A stretch of 28,836 nucleotides of DNA from an uncultured Bacilli bacterium (GCA_947628685.1 CANRAT010000007.1:1-28836); one strand, 5' to 3'; counted from the stretch's first letter, positions 1-9,562 are shown. Numbers and translations are program-made. Notes: generated by a model from the letters alone, not told the origin.

Positions 1-378
1 CCATATTATACAAAAATATGTTATACTAAAGATGCAAAAGCACTAGATAGTATAACAAAGTTTATAGGGCTATTTGGTATAGAAGAAAAAAGTATAGCAA
101 ATAAATTAAGCGAGGGCGATAAAGATATGGAAGATATAGTAAAGAGAATAGAAAAGTATAGTGATGATGATGTAATGGGAGCATACAATTATAGACTATT
201 TGAAAAAGAGATACTAGAAGAAAAGATAGATAATGCAAAAGAACAAGGTTATGAAAATGGTTCTCAAAATAAAGCTTTAGAAATAGCAAAAAATCTTCTT
301 AAAAAAAATATTGATATTAATGTCATATCAGAAGTAACAAATTTATCGATAGAAGAAATTAATAAATTAGCAAATTAA
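1..378 (+). CDS. C-terminal part of an Rpn / PD-(D/E)XK nuclease-family transposase-like protein (5' end outside window)
   Basis: The frame is open from base 1 and ends at TAA 376-378, so at least 125 codons of a longer gene are present and its true start lies upstream. The visible part is charged and helical. It ends with a repeat-like tail (KALEIAKNLLKKNIDINVIS, then EVTNLSIEEINKLAN) that matches the usual C-terminus of Rpn-family PD-(D/E)XK nucleases, formerly 'transposase_31', where 'L..G.SIEEIA..TGLS.EEI..L' follows the nuclease domain. The catalytic D/E-K residues would be upstream and cannot be checked. The internal ATG at 127 is not a convincing start because coding continues upstream without a stop. 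An intrinsic terminator follows 10 bases after the stop. The family call rests on the tail pattern only. Confidence 0.6.
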   Translation, partial: PYYTKICYTKDAKALDSITKFIGLFGIEEKSIANKLSEGDKDMEDIVKRIEKYSDDDVMGAYNYRLFEKEILEEKIDNAKEQGYENGSQNKALEIAKNLLKKNIDINVISEVTNLSIEEINKLAN

Positions 379-387
379 GTGGTATAT

Positions 388-412
388 GGATTTAGGTGAC
401 TAAATCCTTTTT
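388..412 (+). terminator. Intrinsic terminator of the Rpn-like gene
   Basis: An 8 bp perfect stem GGATTTAG/CTAAATCC with loop GTGA is followed by TTTTT. It lies just after the stop at 378. Confidence 0.85.
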
Positions 413-488
413 ATATATTGGGAACGTGCTTGATAAAAAAACAAGAACAAGCATATTATAGACTTTTATTATATTTTATTGTAATTTA

Positions 489-517
489 TTGAATTAAAAA
501 AAAATTTGTGATAGAAT
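489..517 (+). promoter_or_regulatory. Promoter for the prepilin-like gene
   Basis: TTGAAT at 489-494, a 17 bp spacer and TAGAAT at 512-517, 22 bases before the ATG at 540. Confidence 0.6.
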
Positions 518-539
518 TGATATGTGATAGGGTGATGAT

Positions 540-908
540 ATGAATAATAAAGCATTTACACTTATAGAACTAACAGCCGTTGTTTTATTACTTGCTATTA
601 TATTTTTTGTTAGTTTTCCATCACTTCTAAGTTTATCAAAATCAGATGAAGAAAAAGGATATACTACAATGATAGATAATTTATGTATGGCAGGAGAAAC
701 ATATATATATTCAAATATGGAAAAATTTAATGATTTAATAGAGCCAGATAATACTATAGAAATAAATATAAGTTTATTAGTAGGTAATGGACTTGTTGAA
801 AGTTCCCTAGAAAATCCAAAAACGAAAGAAAAAGTTTTAAATCACAAGTTAATTTATACGGTAAATATAGATAATTCTTTAGAATGTCAATATGTAGAGG
901 AGGAATAA
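540..908 (+). CDS. Prepilin-like protein with type IV N-methylation motif
   Basis: A 122-residue protein. The N-terminus MNNKAFTLIELTAVVLLLAI carries the class III (type IV pilin/pseudopilin) signal: a short positive leader, cleavage expected between A5 and F6, Glu at mature position 5 (E10), then about 20 hydrophobic residues. Ala rather than Gly at position -1 is slightly unusual but is tolerated by prepilin peptidases. The rest is acidic with two cysteines (residues 49 and 116), which could form a disulfide outside the membrane. ComGC-like competence pseudopilins and minor pilins share this architecture, but no comG operon, ATPase or prepilin peptidase is visible here, so I do not assign a symbol. 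The start follows a GGTGATG ribosome-binding sequence. The next gene begins one base after this stop, so they are probably co-transcribed. Confidence 0.75.
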   Translation: MNNKAFTLIELTAVVLLLAIIFFVSFPSLLSLSKSDEEKGYTTMIDNLCMAGETYIYSNMEKFNDLIEPDNTIEINISLLVGNGLVESSLENPKTKEKVLNHKLIYTVNIDNSLECQYVEEE

Positions 909-909
909 G

Positions 910-1149
910 ATGTTAGAAATAGGTCAAATAGTAAAATTAGAAGGGAATAAAGAATATATAGTTGCTAATATAATAGATGCTCATAGTTTAAAATATGCAT
1001 TTTTGATTTCAAATTTTAAACCATTAAATATAATCATATCTACTGTAAAAAACGATAATAATGGCAAAATAGTTTTAGAAGAAGTTAAAAGTAATGAAGA
1101 AGTAGAATATATTTTAAGTAAAATAATGTCATCAAAGAGTGATGAATAA
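910..1149 (+). CDS. Small hypothetical protein co-transcribed with the prepilin-like gene
   Basis: A 79-residue protein I do not recognise. It has no signal peptide or membrane segment and alternates short hydrophobic stretches with charged turns (EIGQIVKLEGNKEYIVANI), which suggests a small beta-barrel or KOW/SH3-like fold. That is inference from pattern only. A strong ribosome-binding site (AGGAGGAA) overlaps the last codons of the upstream gene, and the start is one base beyond that gene's stop, implying translational coupling. No terminator follows, but a new promoter lies at 1166. Confidence 0.65.
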   Translation: MLEIGQIVKLEGNKEYIVANIIDAHSLKYAFLISNFKPLNIIISTVKNDNNGKIVLEEVKSNEEVEYILSKIMSSKSDE

Positions 1150-1165
1150 AAGATTATAAATAAAC

Positions 1166-1194
1166 TTGACTTATTAAATAAAATGTGCTAGAAT
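1166..1194 (+). promoter_or_regulatory. Promoter for the coiled-coil gene
   Basis: TTGACT at 1166-1171, 17 bp spacer, TAGAAT at 1189-1194. The gene starts at 1226 behind GGAGGGG. Confidence 0.8.
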
Positions 1195-1225
1195 ATGCAA
1201 TATATTTTTATGGAGGGGAAAAAAT

Positions 1226-2926
1226 ATGGAAAATTATTTAAACGATGTTATTCAATTTTATATGGGTGAAAAATCAAATACTAAAAGCGAATTAGAGGCT
1301 ATAGAAAGCGAAATTGAAGAAATTAGTAAAAAAGTAAATGAACAAAATACTGAAAAGAATTATCAAATAAGATTAAGAGAATTAAGATTAGAAAAATTAA
1401 GAGATAACAAAGAAAAAGAAATTGAAGAATATATGAATGAATATGCAGGAGATGTTTTCTATTCTGGTTATACTTCACACCTAAGAAGTAGACTTGAAGG
1501 CGCATATAAAGAAAAAGAAGAAAGCATAGAAAATGAGATAAAAGCTCTAAAAGTATTAACAGATGAAGAAATATCTTTACAAGAAAAATTAAAAACATTA
1601 ACTCTAAAAAAAGAAGTTTTATTAAAGAAACAAAAATTAAATGAAGAATTAAAAGAATTAGAATTTAAATTTTTTGCTACAATGTTAGAAATGAAGAATT
1701 TTAAATTCTTATATGATGAAAATCATAAAATATTAAACCAAGCTGATTATATTGAATTAACAAATAAAAGCATGTTAATGTCTTCAAGAATGCAAGAAAT
1801 TAAAGAATTATTAAAGACATTATCTGAGGAAGATATAAAAGAAGTAAACTTAAATAAAGAATCTAAGCTAGTAGAAGAGGTAGTCTTAAATAAAAGTTCT
1901 GAACCTGTAGAAGAAGTAAAACCTAAAGAAGAAAATAAAAATTTCGAAATGTATAAAATCTTAAATAATGCACCAACATTAAGTTCTATAATAGATAAAA
2001 AAGGTTCTAAACCCGTAAAAGAAATAATAGAAGGAAATGAAAAACAATATCAAAACTTTGAAGTTACTAAAATTCCAAAAAATAAACCAATATCAAGTTC
2101 AGTAAAAACTGGAGAATTAACTATAGATTTAGGCAAACAACCATCTGAAGTTCCAACTGTTAATGATGCAGATGCAAAGCAAACTTATATGTATCAATAT
2201 GGTGGAGTAATTCCAAAACTATTAGTTCCAAATGATGCATCTAAGTCTAATGAAGATTCAAATAAAACAGACAATGTTGCAGAAGATATTGTTAAAGATA
2301 TACTTGATGATATTATTGGTGAAGTAAAAGATTTAACAAAAATTAAATTAGTAAAAGGCAATAAAGAATTTGAACGTGAAATCTTTGTGAAAGATGGTAA
2401 TGAGTATAAATTTGTTACTAATGTAACAGGATATGGAATGGATAATACAATTAATTTACCTAATGGACATTTCTTTGATGTAAGAGATATAGTTTCAGCG
2501 CTTAATGAGTTCACTAAAAACAATAAAAAAGGTAAAACATATGTAGTTGAAAGTACTAAAGAAAAAATTAAATTAAACAAAAGGAATATTAAAAAATTAA
2601 AAAATATGTTAGAACAAGCTGCACTTTTATGTTTTGAAAAAGATAAGAGTAGAACAAGTGATGATGTAACTAAAATATATGGAAAAACCGAAGGAAAAAC
2701 TGAGTTTAGGATGCAAGAAGTAGGAAGTGTTGTCAATAGCCCAATAGACAATGGATATTATATTCTAGAAGATAGTTTAATGGAAAAAATAAATAGTTTA
2801 CGTGTTAAACCTAAATTAAGTTGGTTAAAGAAAATATCTCAAAAATTAAAGTTTTATAAAGACGAATATGAAGATGATTTAGTAATTGATTTAGATGATT
2901 CTAATGAAAAACAATATAAGATATAA
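1226..2926 (+). CDS. Long coiled-coil hypothetical protein
   Basis: A 566-residue cytoplasmic-looking protein with no signal peptide or membrane segment. Residues about 10-215 are almost entirely Lys/Glu/Leu heptad-like sequence and should form long coiled coils. Residues about 215-370 are a low-complexity, probably flexible linker with two imperfect repeats (SKPVKEI and SEPVEEV type, each followed by a Y/F-x-x-x-KI-x-N-x-P pattern). Residues about 375-535 look like a compact globular domain rich in beta strand and helix (from DLTKIKLVKGNKEFEREI onward). The last 30 residues are acidic. It has its own promoter and terminator, so it is monocistronic. Architecture resembles scaffold or cell-structure proteins, but I cannot assign a function. 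Confidence 0.75.
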   Translation: MENYLNDVIQFYMGEKSNTKSELEAIESEIEEISKKVNEQNTEKNYQIRLRELRLEKLRDNKEKEIEEYMNEYAGDVFYSGYTSHLRSRLEGAYKEKEESIENEIKALKVLTDEEISLQEKLKTLTLKKEVLLKKQKLNEELKELEFKFFATMLEMKNFKFLYDENHKILNQADYIELTNKSMLMSSRMQEIKELLKTLSEEDIKEVNLNKESKLVEEVVLNKSSEPVEEVKPKEENKNFEMYKILNNAPTLSSIIDKKGSKPVKEIIEGNEKQYQNFEVTKIPKNKPISSSVKTGELTIDLGKQPSEVPTVNDADAKQTYMYQYGGVIPKLLVPNDASKSNEDSNKTDNVAEDIVKDILDDIIGEVKDLTKIKLVKGNKEFEREIFVKDGNEYKFVTNVTGYGMDNTINLPNGHFFDVRDIVSALNEFTKNNKKGKTYVVESTKEKIKLNKRNIKKLKNMLEQAALLCFEKDKSRTSDDVTKIYGKTEGKTEFRMQEVGSVVNSPIDNGYYILEDSLMEKINSLRVKPKLSWLKKISQKLKFYKDEYEDDLVIDLDDSNEKQYKI

Positions 2927-2950
2927 AATAAGGTTATTCCTTATTTTTTC
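2926..2950 (+). terminator. Intrinsic terminator of the coiled-coil gene
   Basis: Stem AAATAAGG/CCTTATTT with a 5-base loop followed by T residues. The stem begins on the last base of the stop codon. Confidence 0.75.
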
Positions 2951-3060
2951 TTTTGAAAAAATAAATACTCTTGAATTATAGTTGTCTTTAAGATAATAAT
3001 TATATATGTTAAAAGCTGTATATTAAAATTAGATATGTTAAATAAAATTTTCTTTTATTC

Positions 3061-3089
3061 TTTAAAATAGACTTTATTTTTGGTATACT
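3061..3089 (+). promoter_or_regulatory. Possible polC promoter
   Basis: A weak TTTAAA -35 at 3061-3066 is followed by a 17 bp spacer and TATACT at 3084-3089. The polC start is 16 bases downstream. Confidence 0.45.
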
Positions 3090-3104
3090 ATATGTGGTGG
3101 TAGT

Positions 3105-6100
3105 ATGGACTCTAAAATGAAAACATTGATAAATAAATTAAATTTAAGTGAGCAGTGTATTAATAAATTAAATAATGCCAAAATAGAAAAAATAGTAGCC
3201 AATAAAAGTAAGACCAATTATTGTTTTTATATCGATATAGAAGAAATTTTACCTATAGATATATACGAGGAATTTATAAGTAAACTTAAAATTTCATTCA
3301 AAGATATAGAAAATGTAAACGTTATATTTAATGTAAAAAATATTGATAATAACTTAATAGTAACTTACATAAAAAATATAATTGAATTTTTTAGTAAGGA
3401 AAGTTCAATATTAGAAATTTTTTTGGAAAATAAAATAGAAATAGAAAACGATAAAGTTATTATATATGTAAATAATGTAGCAGAATTAAAAAAATTAGAA
3501 GAATATCAAGAAAAAATACAAGATATTTTAAATGGTGTAGGGTATAAAAATATTAAATTAAATATACTTATAGATGTAGAAGAATCACAAAAAATTCAAG
3601 AGGAAATAGAAAATTCTAAAATAGATGGAAGTAATGTGGACCTTTCAATTTTAAATGAAAAGCCTAAAGAAGTTACTCCAAATTGGAAGAAAAATTATAC
3701 TAAAAAGAAAATACAAACTGTTGATGATCCAAAAGTAATATTTGGTAAAGTTATAGATTCAAATGTATCTAGAGTAGATGAAATATCTGGTAAAATCCCC
3801 GAAATAACACTAGATTGTCAAGTATTTGGATTAGATATAAAAGAAACTAAAACAGATTTTAGAATATTTACATTTAAATTGACAGATGGAACAGACAGTA
3901 TATATGCCAAATTATTTATAGATGATATTGAAGAGACGAAAAGACTTTCAGGCCTATTAAAAGAAGGAAATTGGTATAAATTTAGAGGATCAGTAAAAGA
4001 TGATAAATATTCCGCAGAGGATGTTCTTAATATAACAGATATAAATTATAGTAATCATGAAGATGTAAAAATAATAGATGATGCACCTATAAAAAGAGTT
4101 GAACTTCACGCGCATACAATGATGAGTCAAATGGACGGTTTGACTAAAGTAGATTTAGGTAAACACACTTGTGAGTTAGTATCAAGAGCAATCGATATGG
4201 GGTATAGGGGAGTCGCAATAACAGACCATAGTGGTTGCCAAGCATTTCCAATTGCTTATGGTATTATAAATTCATACAATAAAAAAATAGAAGATCCAAA
4301 AGAACATTTTAAAGGATTATATGGTACAGAACTAACTCTTGTTGATGACACAGTAAATATATCATTAAGAAGTACTGAACTTCCTCTTAAAGGAACTACA
4401 TTTGTCGTATTCGATACAGAGACAACAGGTTTTAATGCCGCAGGTAATGACCAAATGATTGAAATAGGTGCAGTTAAAATATGCGATGGAAAAATAATTG
4501 ACAGATTTGATTATTTAATAGATCCTAAAAGACATATTCCAGATAAAATAACTGAACTTACTCAAATAACTGATGAGATGGTAAAGGGTAAGGAATCTGA
4601 AGAAGAAGTAACTCGTAAATTTTTAGATTGGACAGGTGACCTTCCTATGGTTGCCCACAATGCCAAGTTTGATATCTCATTTATAGAGATGGCTATGAAA
4701 AAGTATAATTTAGGTGAATTTAAAAATACTGTTATAGATACACTTGAATTATCACGTGCCCTAGATCAAGGATTCTCAAGACATAACTTATCTGCTCTTG
4801 TTAAAAGATATAACGTACCTTGGGAAGAGGATGCCCACCACCGCGCAGATTACGATGCAGAAGGTACTGCTTTAGTATTTCATAAAATGGTTCAAAAACT
4901 AATCTCACAAAATTTTAAAACAATAAAAGATTTAGATAAACTAATACCTAAAGATGAAATACATAAATTTGGTAGGACATATCACTTCAATGCAATCGCG
5001 CTAAATAAGACAGGTTTAAAAAACTTATTTAAGATAATTTCCCTTGCTAATACAGTTTATTTATATAAAACTCCAAGAATACTTAGAAGTAAACTAGAAG
5101 AACTTAGAGAAGGTTTAATAATTGGCAGTGGGTGCTACGAATCTGAAGTATTTATAGAAGCGAGAAGTAAAGAAGGAGAAGAACTTACTAATATAATTAA
5201 CTTTTATGATTATGTAGAGGTTCAGCCTCCAGAAGTTTATAATCATCTAATTCAAACTAGTGATTTTAAAGATGAATTAGAACTTAAGTCTCATATAAGA
5301 AAAATAGTTGATGCAGTAAAGGAATCTGGTAAGATAATTGTCGCAACAGGGGATGTACACCACTTTACAAGAGAAGATAAGATATATAGAGAGATTATAA
5401 TAAATCAAAAAGTACCTGGAGGAGGACGTCATCCACTTGCAAAAAGTAGTATAACTAAAATTCCTTCAATGCACTTTCGTACAACACGTGAAATGTTAGA
5501 TGATTTTAACTTTTTAGGAGATGATTTAGCATACGAAATAGTAGTCACTAATACTAATAAAATACTTGATATGGTAGATGAGATAGAAGTAATTATAGAT
5601 ACTAATGGTATACCTTTCTCACCTAGAGTAAAAAGTGATGATGGACTTTCTTACCTTGATTGTCCTCGTGTAGTTACGGATTTAGTATATGAAAAAGCAA
5701 AAGAATGGTATGGAGAAGTACTTCCACATAATATAGAATCAAGAATTGCAACTGAACTTTATGGAGATATAGTGTATAAATGCGTTAAAGATAACCTAAC
5801 TAAAGAAAATCCAAATAAAAGTTTAAATGAACTTGAAGATGATATATATTTAACTATGCATAGTAAAATTCTAGAAGGATTTGATAGTGTAAAGGAAATG
5901 CTAAAGAAATATATAGAAGAATCTTGGAGCGAAGAAGACGGGGAATTAAATGATAAAACATTAGAAAAGAAACTAAAGAAGTCTTTAGGTGGTATCATAG
6001 GAGGAGGATTTGATCCTATATACTTAATCGCACAAAGACTTGTTAAGCATTCAAATGATGAGGGGTATCTAGTTGGATCACGTGGATCTGTTGGGTCAAG

Positions 6101-7781
6101 TTTTGTTGCTACAATGATGGGAATAACAGAGGTTAATCCACTTCCCGCACATTATAGATGTTTAAAATGTAAAACAAGTGTATTTAAAGATGATTTAGGT
6201 AATGATTTAGGCGCTACATATTCGAGTGGATTTGACTTACCAGATAAAATTTGTCCTAACTGTAAAGAGAAAATGATTAAAGATGGACAAGACATGCCAT
6301 TTGCGACATTCCTTGGATTTAATGCAGATAAAGTACCAGATATAGATCTTAACTTTTCAGATTTAAATCAAGCAAGCGCACATGAATATACAAAAGTATT
6401 ATTTGGTGTAGATAATGTATATAGAGCAGGAACTATTGGTACAGTTGCTGATAAAACTGCATTTGGATTTGTAAAAGGCTATTGTGAGGATAAAAATATA
6501 GTTATGCGTACTGCAGAAGTTGAAAGACTTGCAATGGGATGTACGGGAGTTAAAAGAACAACAGGACAACATCCTGGTGGAATAGTAGTAGTGCCAGATT
6601 ATATGGATGTATCTGATTTTACTCCATTCCAGTACCCTGCTGAAGATCCTACAAGTGCTTGGAGGACAACACATTTTGATTATCACGCAATAGATCAAGA
6701 TTTACTTAAACTAGATATTTTAGGTCACTCTGATCCAACCCAACTACGTATGATACAGGATTTAACAGGAACTGATGTACTTAAAGTACCTATGGATGAT
6801 AAGGAAACTATGAGCATATTTACATCTACTAAAGCACTTGGAGTTACAACAGAACAAATTATGAATGATACAGGAACTCTTGGTATACCTGAATTTGGTA
6901 CAAACTTTACAGTAAGCATGGTTGCTGAAACTAAACCTACAACTTTCGCTGAACTTATTAAAATATCAGGTTTATCACACGGAACCGATGTATGGCTTGG
7001 TAATGCACAAGAACTAATTAAAAATAATGTAGTTCCATTTAAAGAAGTTATAGGTTGTCGTGACGATATAATGGTATATTTAATGTATAAAGGAGTAGAA
7101 CCTATTAAAGCATTTAAAATAATGGAATTTGTTCGTAAAGGAAAGGCTTCTAAGGATCCTGATACTTGGAAGGCTCATAAAAAAACTATGGAAGATGCGG
7201 GAATAGAAAAATGGTTTATAGATTCATGTGAAAAAATAAAATACATGTTCCCTAAAGCACATGCTGCTGCATATGTTATAAGTGCATTTAGAATAGCATG
7301 GTATAAAGTACATATGCCTGTATATTTCTATGCATCATGGCTTACAAGTAAAGCAACAGATGTAGATATAGATGTTATGATAAAAGGGTATGATGCTATT
7401 AAAGCAAAAATAATTGAAATACAAAATAAAGGATTTGATGCAACTAACAAAGAAACTGGACAACTTGAAAGTTTAAAAGTATGCTTAGAAGCAACTGCAC
7501 GTGGTATTAAATTTTTACCTATTGACTTGAATACATCAGATGCGACAGTATGGGGTGTTAAAGACGATAAAAGTATTATCCCACCATTTTCAAGCATAGA
7601 TGGTCTAGGCGATGCTGCCGCTCATAATTTGGTTGATGAGAGAAATAAAAGACCTTTCTTAAGTATAGAAGAAGTACAATATAGAGCAAAACTTTCTCAA
7701 ACATTAACTGATAGAATGAAATTTATGGGAATATTTGATGGTATGAGTGAATCAAACCAATTGAGTTTATTTGATATATAA
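3105..7781 (+). CDS. polC: DNA polymerase III subunit alpha, PolC type (replicative polymerase with 3'-5' exonuclease)
   Basis: A 1558-residue protein, somewhat longer than typical Bacillus PolC (about 1440). Order of domains: N-terminal region and OB-like segment (to about residue 325); PHP domain with intact HAHTMMSQMDG motif (H335, H337); inserted DEDDh proofreading exonuclease starting at FDTETTGF (D437, E439), with LPMVAHNAKFDISFIE and a later HHRADYDAE; the rest of PHP (GDVHHFTRED); a four-cysteine zinc site (CLKC ... CPNC) near residues 1020-1050; the palm with catalytic PDIDLNFS (D1079, D1081); then KxxTxxGFVKGY, GQHPGG and KAHAAAYV motifs. It would be the leading-strand replicase. 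The start ATG 3105 follows GTGGTGG, a ribosome-site form also seen before the amidase. The gene appears to be alone on its transcript, and I see no strong terminator after it. Confidence 0.97.
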   Translation: MDSKMKTLINKLNLSEQCINKLNNAKIEKIVANKSKTNYCFYIDIEEILPIDIYEEFISKLKISFKDIENVNVIFNVKNIDNNLIVTYIKNIIEFFSKESSILEIFLENKIEIENDKVIIYVNNVAELKKLEEYQEKIQDILNGVGYKNIKLNILIDVEESQKIQEEIENSKIDGSNVDLSILNEKPKEVTPNWKKNYTKKKIQTVDDPKVIFGKVIDSNVSRVDEISGKIPEITLDCQVFGLDIKETKTDFRIFTFKLTDGTDSIYAKLFIDDIEETKRLSGLLKEGNWYKFRGSVKDDKYSAEDVLNITDINYSNHEDVKIIDDAPIKRVELHAHTMMSQMDGLTKVDLGKHTCELVSRAIDMGYRGVAITDHSGCQAFPIAYGIINSYNKKIEDPKEHFKGLYGTELTLVDDTVNISLRSTELPLKGTTFVVFDTETTGFNAAGNDQMIEIGAVKICDGKIIDRFDYLIDPKRHIPDKITELTQITDEMVKGKESEEEVTRKFLDWTGDLPMVAHNAKFDISFIEMAMKKYNLGEFKNTVIDTLELSRALDQGFSRHNLSALVKRYNVPWEEDAHHRADYDAEGTALVFHKMVQKLISQNFKTIKDLDKLIPKDEIHKFGRTYHFNAIALNKTGLKNLFKIISLANTVYLYKTPRILRSKLEELREGLIIGSGCYESEVFIEARSKEGEELTNIINFYDYVEVQPPEVYNHLIQTSDFKDELELKSHIRKIVDAVKESGKIIVATGDVHHFTREDKIYREIIINQKVPGGGRHPLAKSSITKIPSMHFRTTREMLDDFNFLGDDLAYEIVVTNTNKILDMVDEIEVIIDTNGIPFSPRVKSDDGLSYLDCPRVVTDLVYEKAKEWYGEVLPHNIESRIATELYGDIVYKCVKDNLTKENPNKSLNELEDDIYLTMHSKILEGFDSVKEMLKKYIEESWSEEDGELNDKTLEKKLKKSLGGIIGGGFDPIYLIAQRLVKHSNDEGYLVGSRGSVGSSFVATMMGITEVNPLPAHYRCLKCKTSVFKDDLGNDLGATYSSGFDLPDKICPNCKEKMIKDGQDMPFATFLGFNADKVPDIDLNFSDLNQASAHEYTKVLFGVDNVYRAGTIGTVADKTAFGFVKGYCEDKNIVMRTAEVERLAMGCTGVKRTTGQHPGGIVVVPDYMDVSDFTPFQYPAEDPTSAWRTTHFDYHAIDQDLLKLDILGHSDPTQLRMIQDLTGTDVLKVPMDDKETMSIFTSTKALGVTTEQIMNDTGTLGIPEFGTNFTVSMVAETKPTTFAELIKISGLSHGTDVWLGNAQELIKNNVVPFKEVIGCRDDIMVYLMYKGVEPIKAFKIMEFVRKGKASKDPDTWKAHKKTMEDAGIEKWFIDSCEKIKYMFPKAHAAAYVISAFRIAWYKVHMPVYFYASWLTSKATDVDIDVMIKGYDAIKAKIIEIQNKGFDATNKETGQLESLKVCLEATARGIKFLPIDLNTSDATVWGVKDDKSIIPPFSSIDGLGDAAAHNLVDERNKRPFLSIEEVQYRAKLSQTLTDRMKFMGIFDGMSESNQLSLFDI

Positions 7782-7824
7782 AAGCACTTTTCATTAAAAA
7801 AATTAAAAATTTTAATAAAAATTG

Positions 7825-7853
7825 TTGCATTCAAAGATTAGATATGGTAATAT
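7825..7853 (+). promoter_or_regulatory. Promoter for the HU gene
   Basis: TTGCAT at 7825-7830, 17 bp spacer, TAATAT at 7848-7853, leaving a leader of about 40 bases before ATG 7902. Confidence 0.55.
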
Positions 7854-7901
7854 TAGATTGTAAGCAAGATAGCTTATTAATTAGATAGGGAGGTAGTCAT
7901 A

Positions 7902-8174
7902 ATGACTAAAACAGATTTAGTAGATCACATTGCTGAGGAAGCAGGATTAACAAAGGCTGATGCAACTCGTGCACTTGATGCATTTATGAGTGGTGTTACA
8001 AAAGGATTAAAGAAAGAAGGTAAAGTTGCTCTAACAGGATTCTTTACATTTACAGCTAAAAAGAAAGCTGCAAAAGAAGGACGTAATCCTAGAACAGGTG
8101 AAACCGTAAAAATACCTGCAAGAGTAGCTGTTACAGGAAAAGCTGGATCTAAATTAAAAGAAGCATTAAACTAA
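7902..8174 (+). CDS. hup: HU-family DNA-binding protein
   Basis: A 90-residue protein, the standard HU length. It begins MTKTDLVDHIAEEAGLTKAD, contains the family core (GKVALTGFFTFTAKKKAAKE) and the DNA-binding arm with GRNPRTGETVKIPA followed by VAVTGKAGSKLKEALN. It acts as a nucleoid-compacting, DNA-bending dimer. The start follows a strong GGGAGGT site. The stop codon lies inside the descending arm of its own terminator hairpin, so coding and termination signals overlap. Single HU genes in low-GC Firmicutes are usually homodimer-forming and highly expressed. Confidence 0.96.
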   Translation: MTKTDLVDHIAEEAGLTKADATRALDAFMSGVTKGLKKEGKVALTGFFTFTAKKKAAKEGRNPRTGETVKIPARVAVTGKAGSKLKEALN

Positions 8175-8185
8175 TGCTTTTTTTT
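8161..8185 (+). terminator. Intrinsic terminator of hup, overlapping its stop codon
   Basis: Stem AAGCATTA/TAATGCTT with loop AAC, followed by a run of T to 8185. The hup stop codon (8172-8174) is in the right arm. The -35 of the next gene starts at 8187. Confidence 0.9.
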
Positions 8186-8186
8186 C

Positions 8187-8216
8187 TTGACTAAAAATAA
8201 ATTTAATTGTTATAAT
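8187..8216 (+). promoter_or_regulatory. Promoter of the amidase gene
   Basis: TTGACT at 8187-8192, 18 bp spacer, TATAAT at 8211-8216. Transcription should start near 8222-8224. That rules out the ATG at 8221 as a normal start and supports the ATG at 8233, which has GGTGG upstream. Confidence 0.8.
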
Positions 8217-8232
8217 TATAATGGTGGTAGAT

Positions 8233-9513
8233 ATGAAGAAGTTATTTGTTTTGATATTAGTTGTATTTTTAATAGTAGGTACTTTAGTAGTAACTAAAAT
8301 ATCTTTTAAAAAGAATACTTTGTTGGAACAAACAGAAGAAAATAATTTTGACTTAAATGAAATTACTATATTTGGCACACACTTAAATATGAGTGGTTGT
8401 TTAAATTTAGAATTAACTGATACTTTATCATTAGTTTTAAAGAATAACGATGAAGAAATAAATATAGATAGTACTTTTAATAATAAAGATGGTCAAACAT
8501 GTTTTAATTTATCAAATAAAAACAATGGTGGTATTTTCCTTGAGGAACTCAAAAATGGGGATTATATGTTGCTTGTAAAACAAACAATAAAAAATAACGA
8601 TAAGGAAACATATAAATATTATTCTATCAAAAATAATACAGATTATAAGAATTTAGAATATTATACTATTACTAGAAATAATAAAAACAATAAAATAAAT
8701 ATAAATTCCAATGTAGATAAAAAGACAAATAAAAATTATATAGAATTTAAAATAAATGAAAGTAAATTACCTAATGATGTATACGATATAACTATAGATG
8801 CAGGACATGGGGGATATGATCCTGGATCAAATTATGTACTTGATGGAACTACATATTATGAATCTAATATTACTTTAAAGATCGCACTCTTATTAAAAGA
8901 TAGATTAGAAGATATGGGATTAAAGGTAAAGATGACTAGGGAGACTGATATTAATGTTGATCCATATGGTGATATGGGTAGAGCAGTAATACCTAATGAG
9001 GTTAATTCTAAATATAGTTTATCAATACATCTTAATAGTGACTATGGAACTATGAACTATGGTGGTGTTGAGGTATACGTTCCAAATAATATAGACTATG
9101 ATTTTGCAAAAACACTTGTAAATAATATTGGTGAAGTTGTAGGTTATTCTAGAAAATCAACAGATAGAATAGATAATGGAATTTATTTTACTTACTTTTC
9201 AAAAAGAGATATTGAAGATTCTAAAAATGATATGATTGATGAAGGAAATAAACCATATGATATAAAAGAAGGCGCTCCATACATGTATATGATACGTGAA
9301 GTTGGTGGAGTAAACACTTATGCATATATAGACGGTAGAAATGAAGATTATGGATTAAATAAATATTATAATTCTATTCAGACTGCTGAACCTTATTTAC
9401 TTGAGTTAGGATATATTAATTATAAAAGTGATTTATTAAAATTCGTAAATAATCCAGAAAAATTTGCGGATGCGATTGCAAATTCTATTAACGAATATCT
9501 ACATATTTCATAA
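8233..9513 (+). CDS. Membrane-anchored N-acetylmuramoyl-L-alanine amidase (Amidase_3)
   Basis: About 426 residues from the chosen start. An in-frame ATG at 8221 falls at the predicted transcription start, so I prefer 8233, which gives MKKLFVLILVVFLIVGTLVV, a clean N-terminal membrane anchor. An Asn/Lys-rich linker region follows to about residue 180. The catalytic domain opens with TIDAGHGGYDPGS (zinc His at about residue 192), continues through the ESNITLKIA helix with the second ligand Glu, a SIHLNSD motif with zinc His, and the LELGYINYKSDLLKF motif with the catalytic Glu near the end. The enzyme cleaves the MurNAc-L-Ala bond of peptidoglycan outside the membrane, for cell separation or wall turnover. 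An insertion between HLNSD and the last motif (KEGAPYMYMIREVGGVNTYA) is longer than in minimal amidases. Confidence 0.9.
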   Translation: MKKLFVLILVVFLIVGTLVVTKISFKKNTLLEQTEENNFDLNEITIFGTHLNMSGCLNLELTDTLSLVLKNNDEEINIDSTFNNKDGQTCFNLSNKNNGGIFLEELKNGDYMLLVKQTIKNNDKETYKYYSIKNNTDYKNLEYYTITRNNKNNKININSNVDKKTNKNYIEFKINESKLPNDVYDITIDAGHGGYDPGSNYVLDGTTYYESNITLKIALLLKDRLEDMGLKVKMTRETDINVDPYGDMGRAVIPNEVNSKYSLSIHLNSDYGTMNYGGVEVYVPNNIDYDFAKTLVNNIGEVVGYSRKSTDRIDNGIYFTYFSKRDIEDSKNDMIDEGNKPYDIKEGAPYMYMIREVGGVNTYAYIDGRNEDYGLNKYYNSIQTAEPYLLELGYINYKSDLLKFVNNPEKFADAIANSINEYLHIS

Positions 9514-9562
9514 AAATTACACATAGTTAACAATAAATAAACACATTAAATTAATATAATGT

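Noticed and set aside
2927..3060. Gene between the coiled-coil gene and polC
   Set aside because: The stretch is short and AT-rich with stops in all frames. Only a terminator and a weak promoter are visible.
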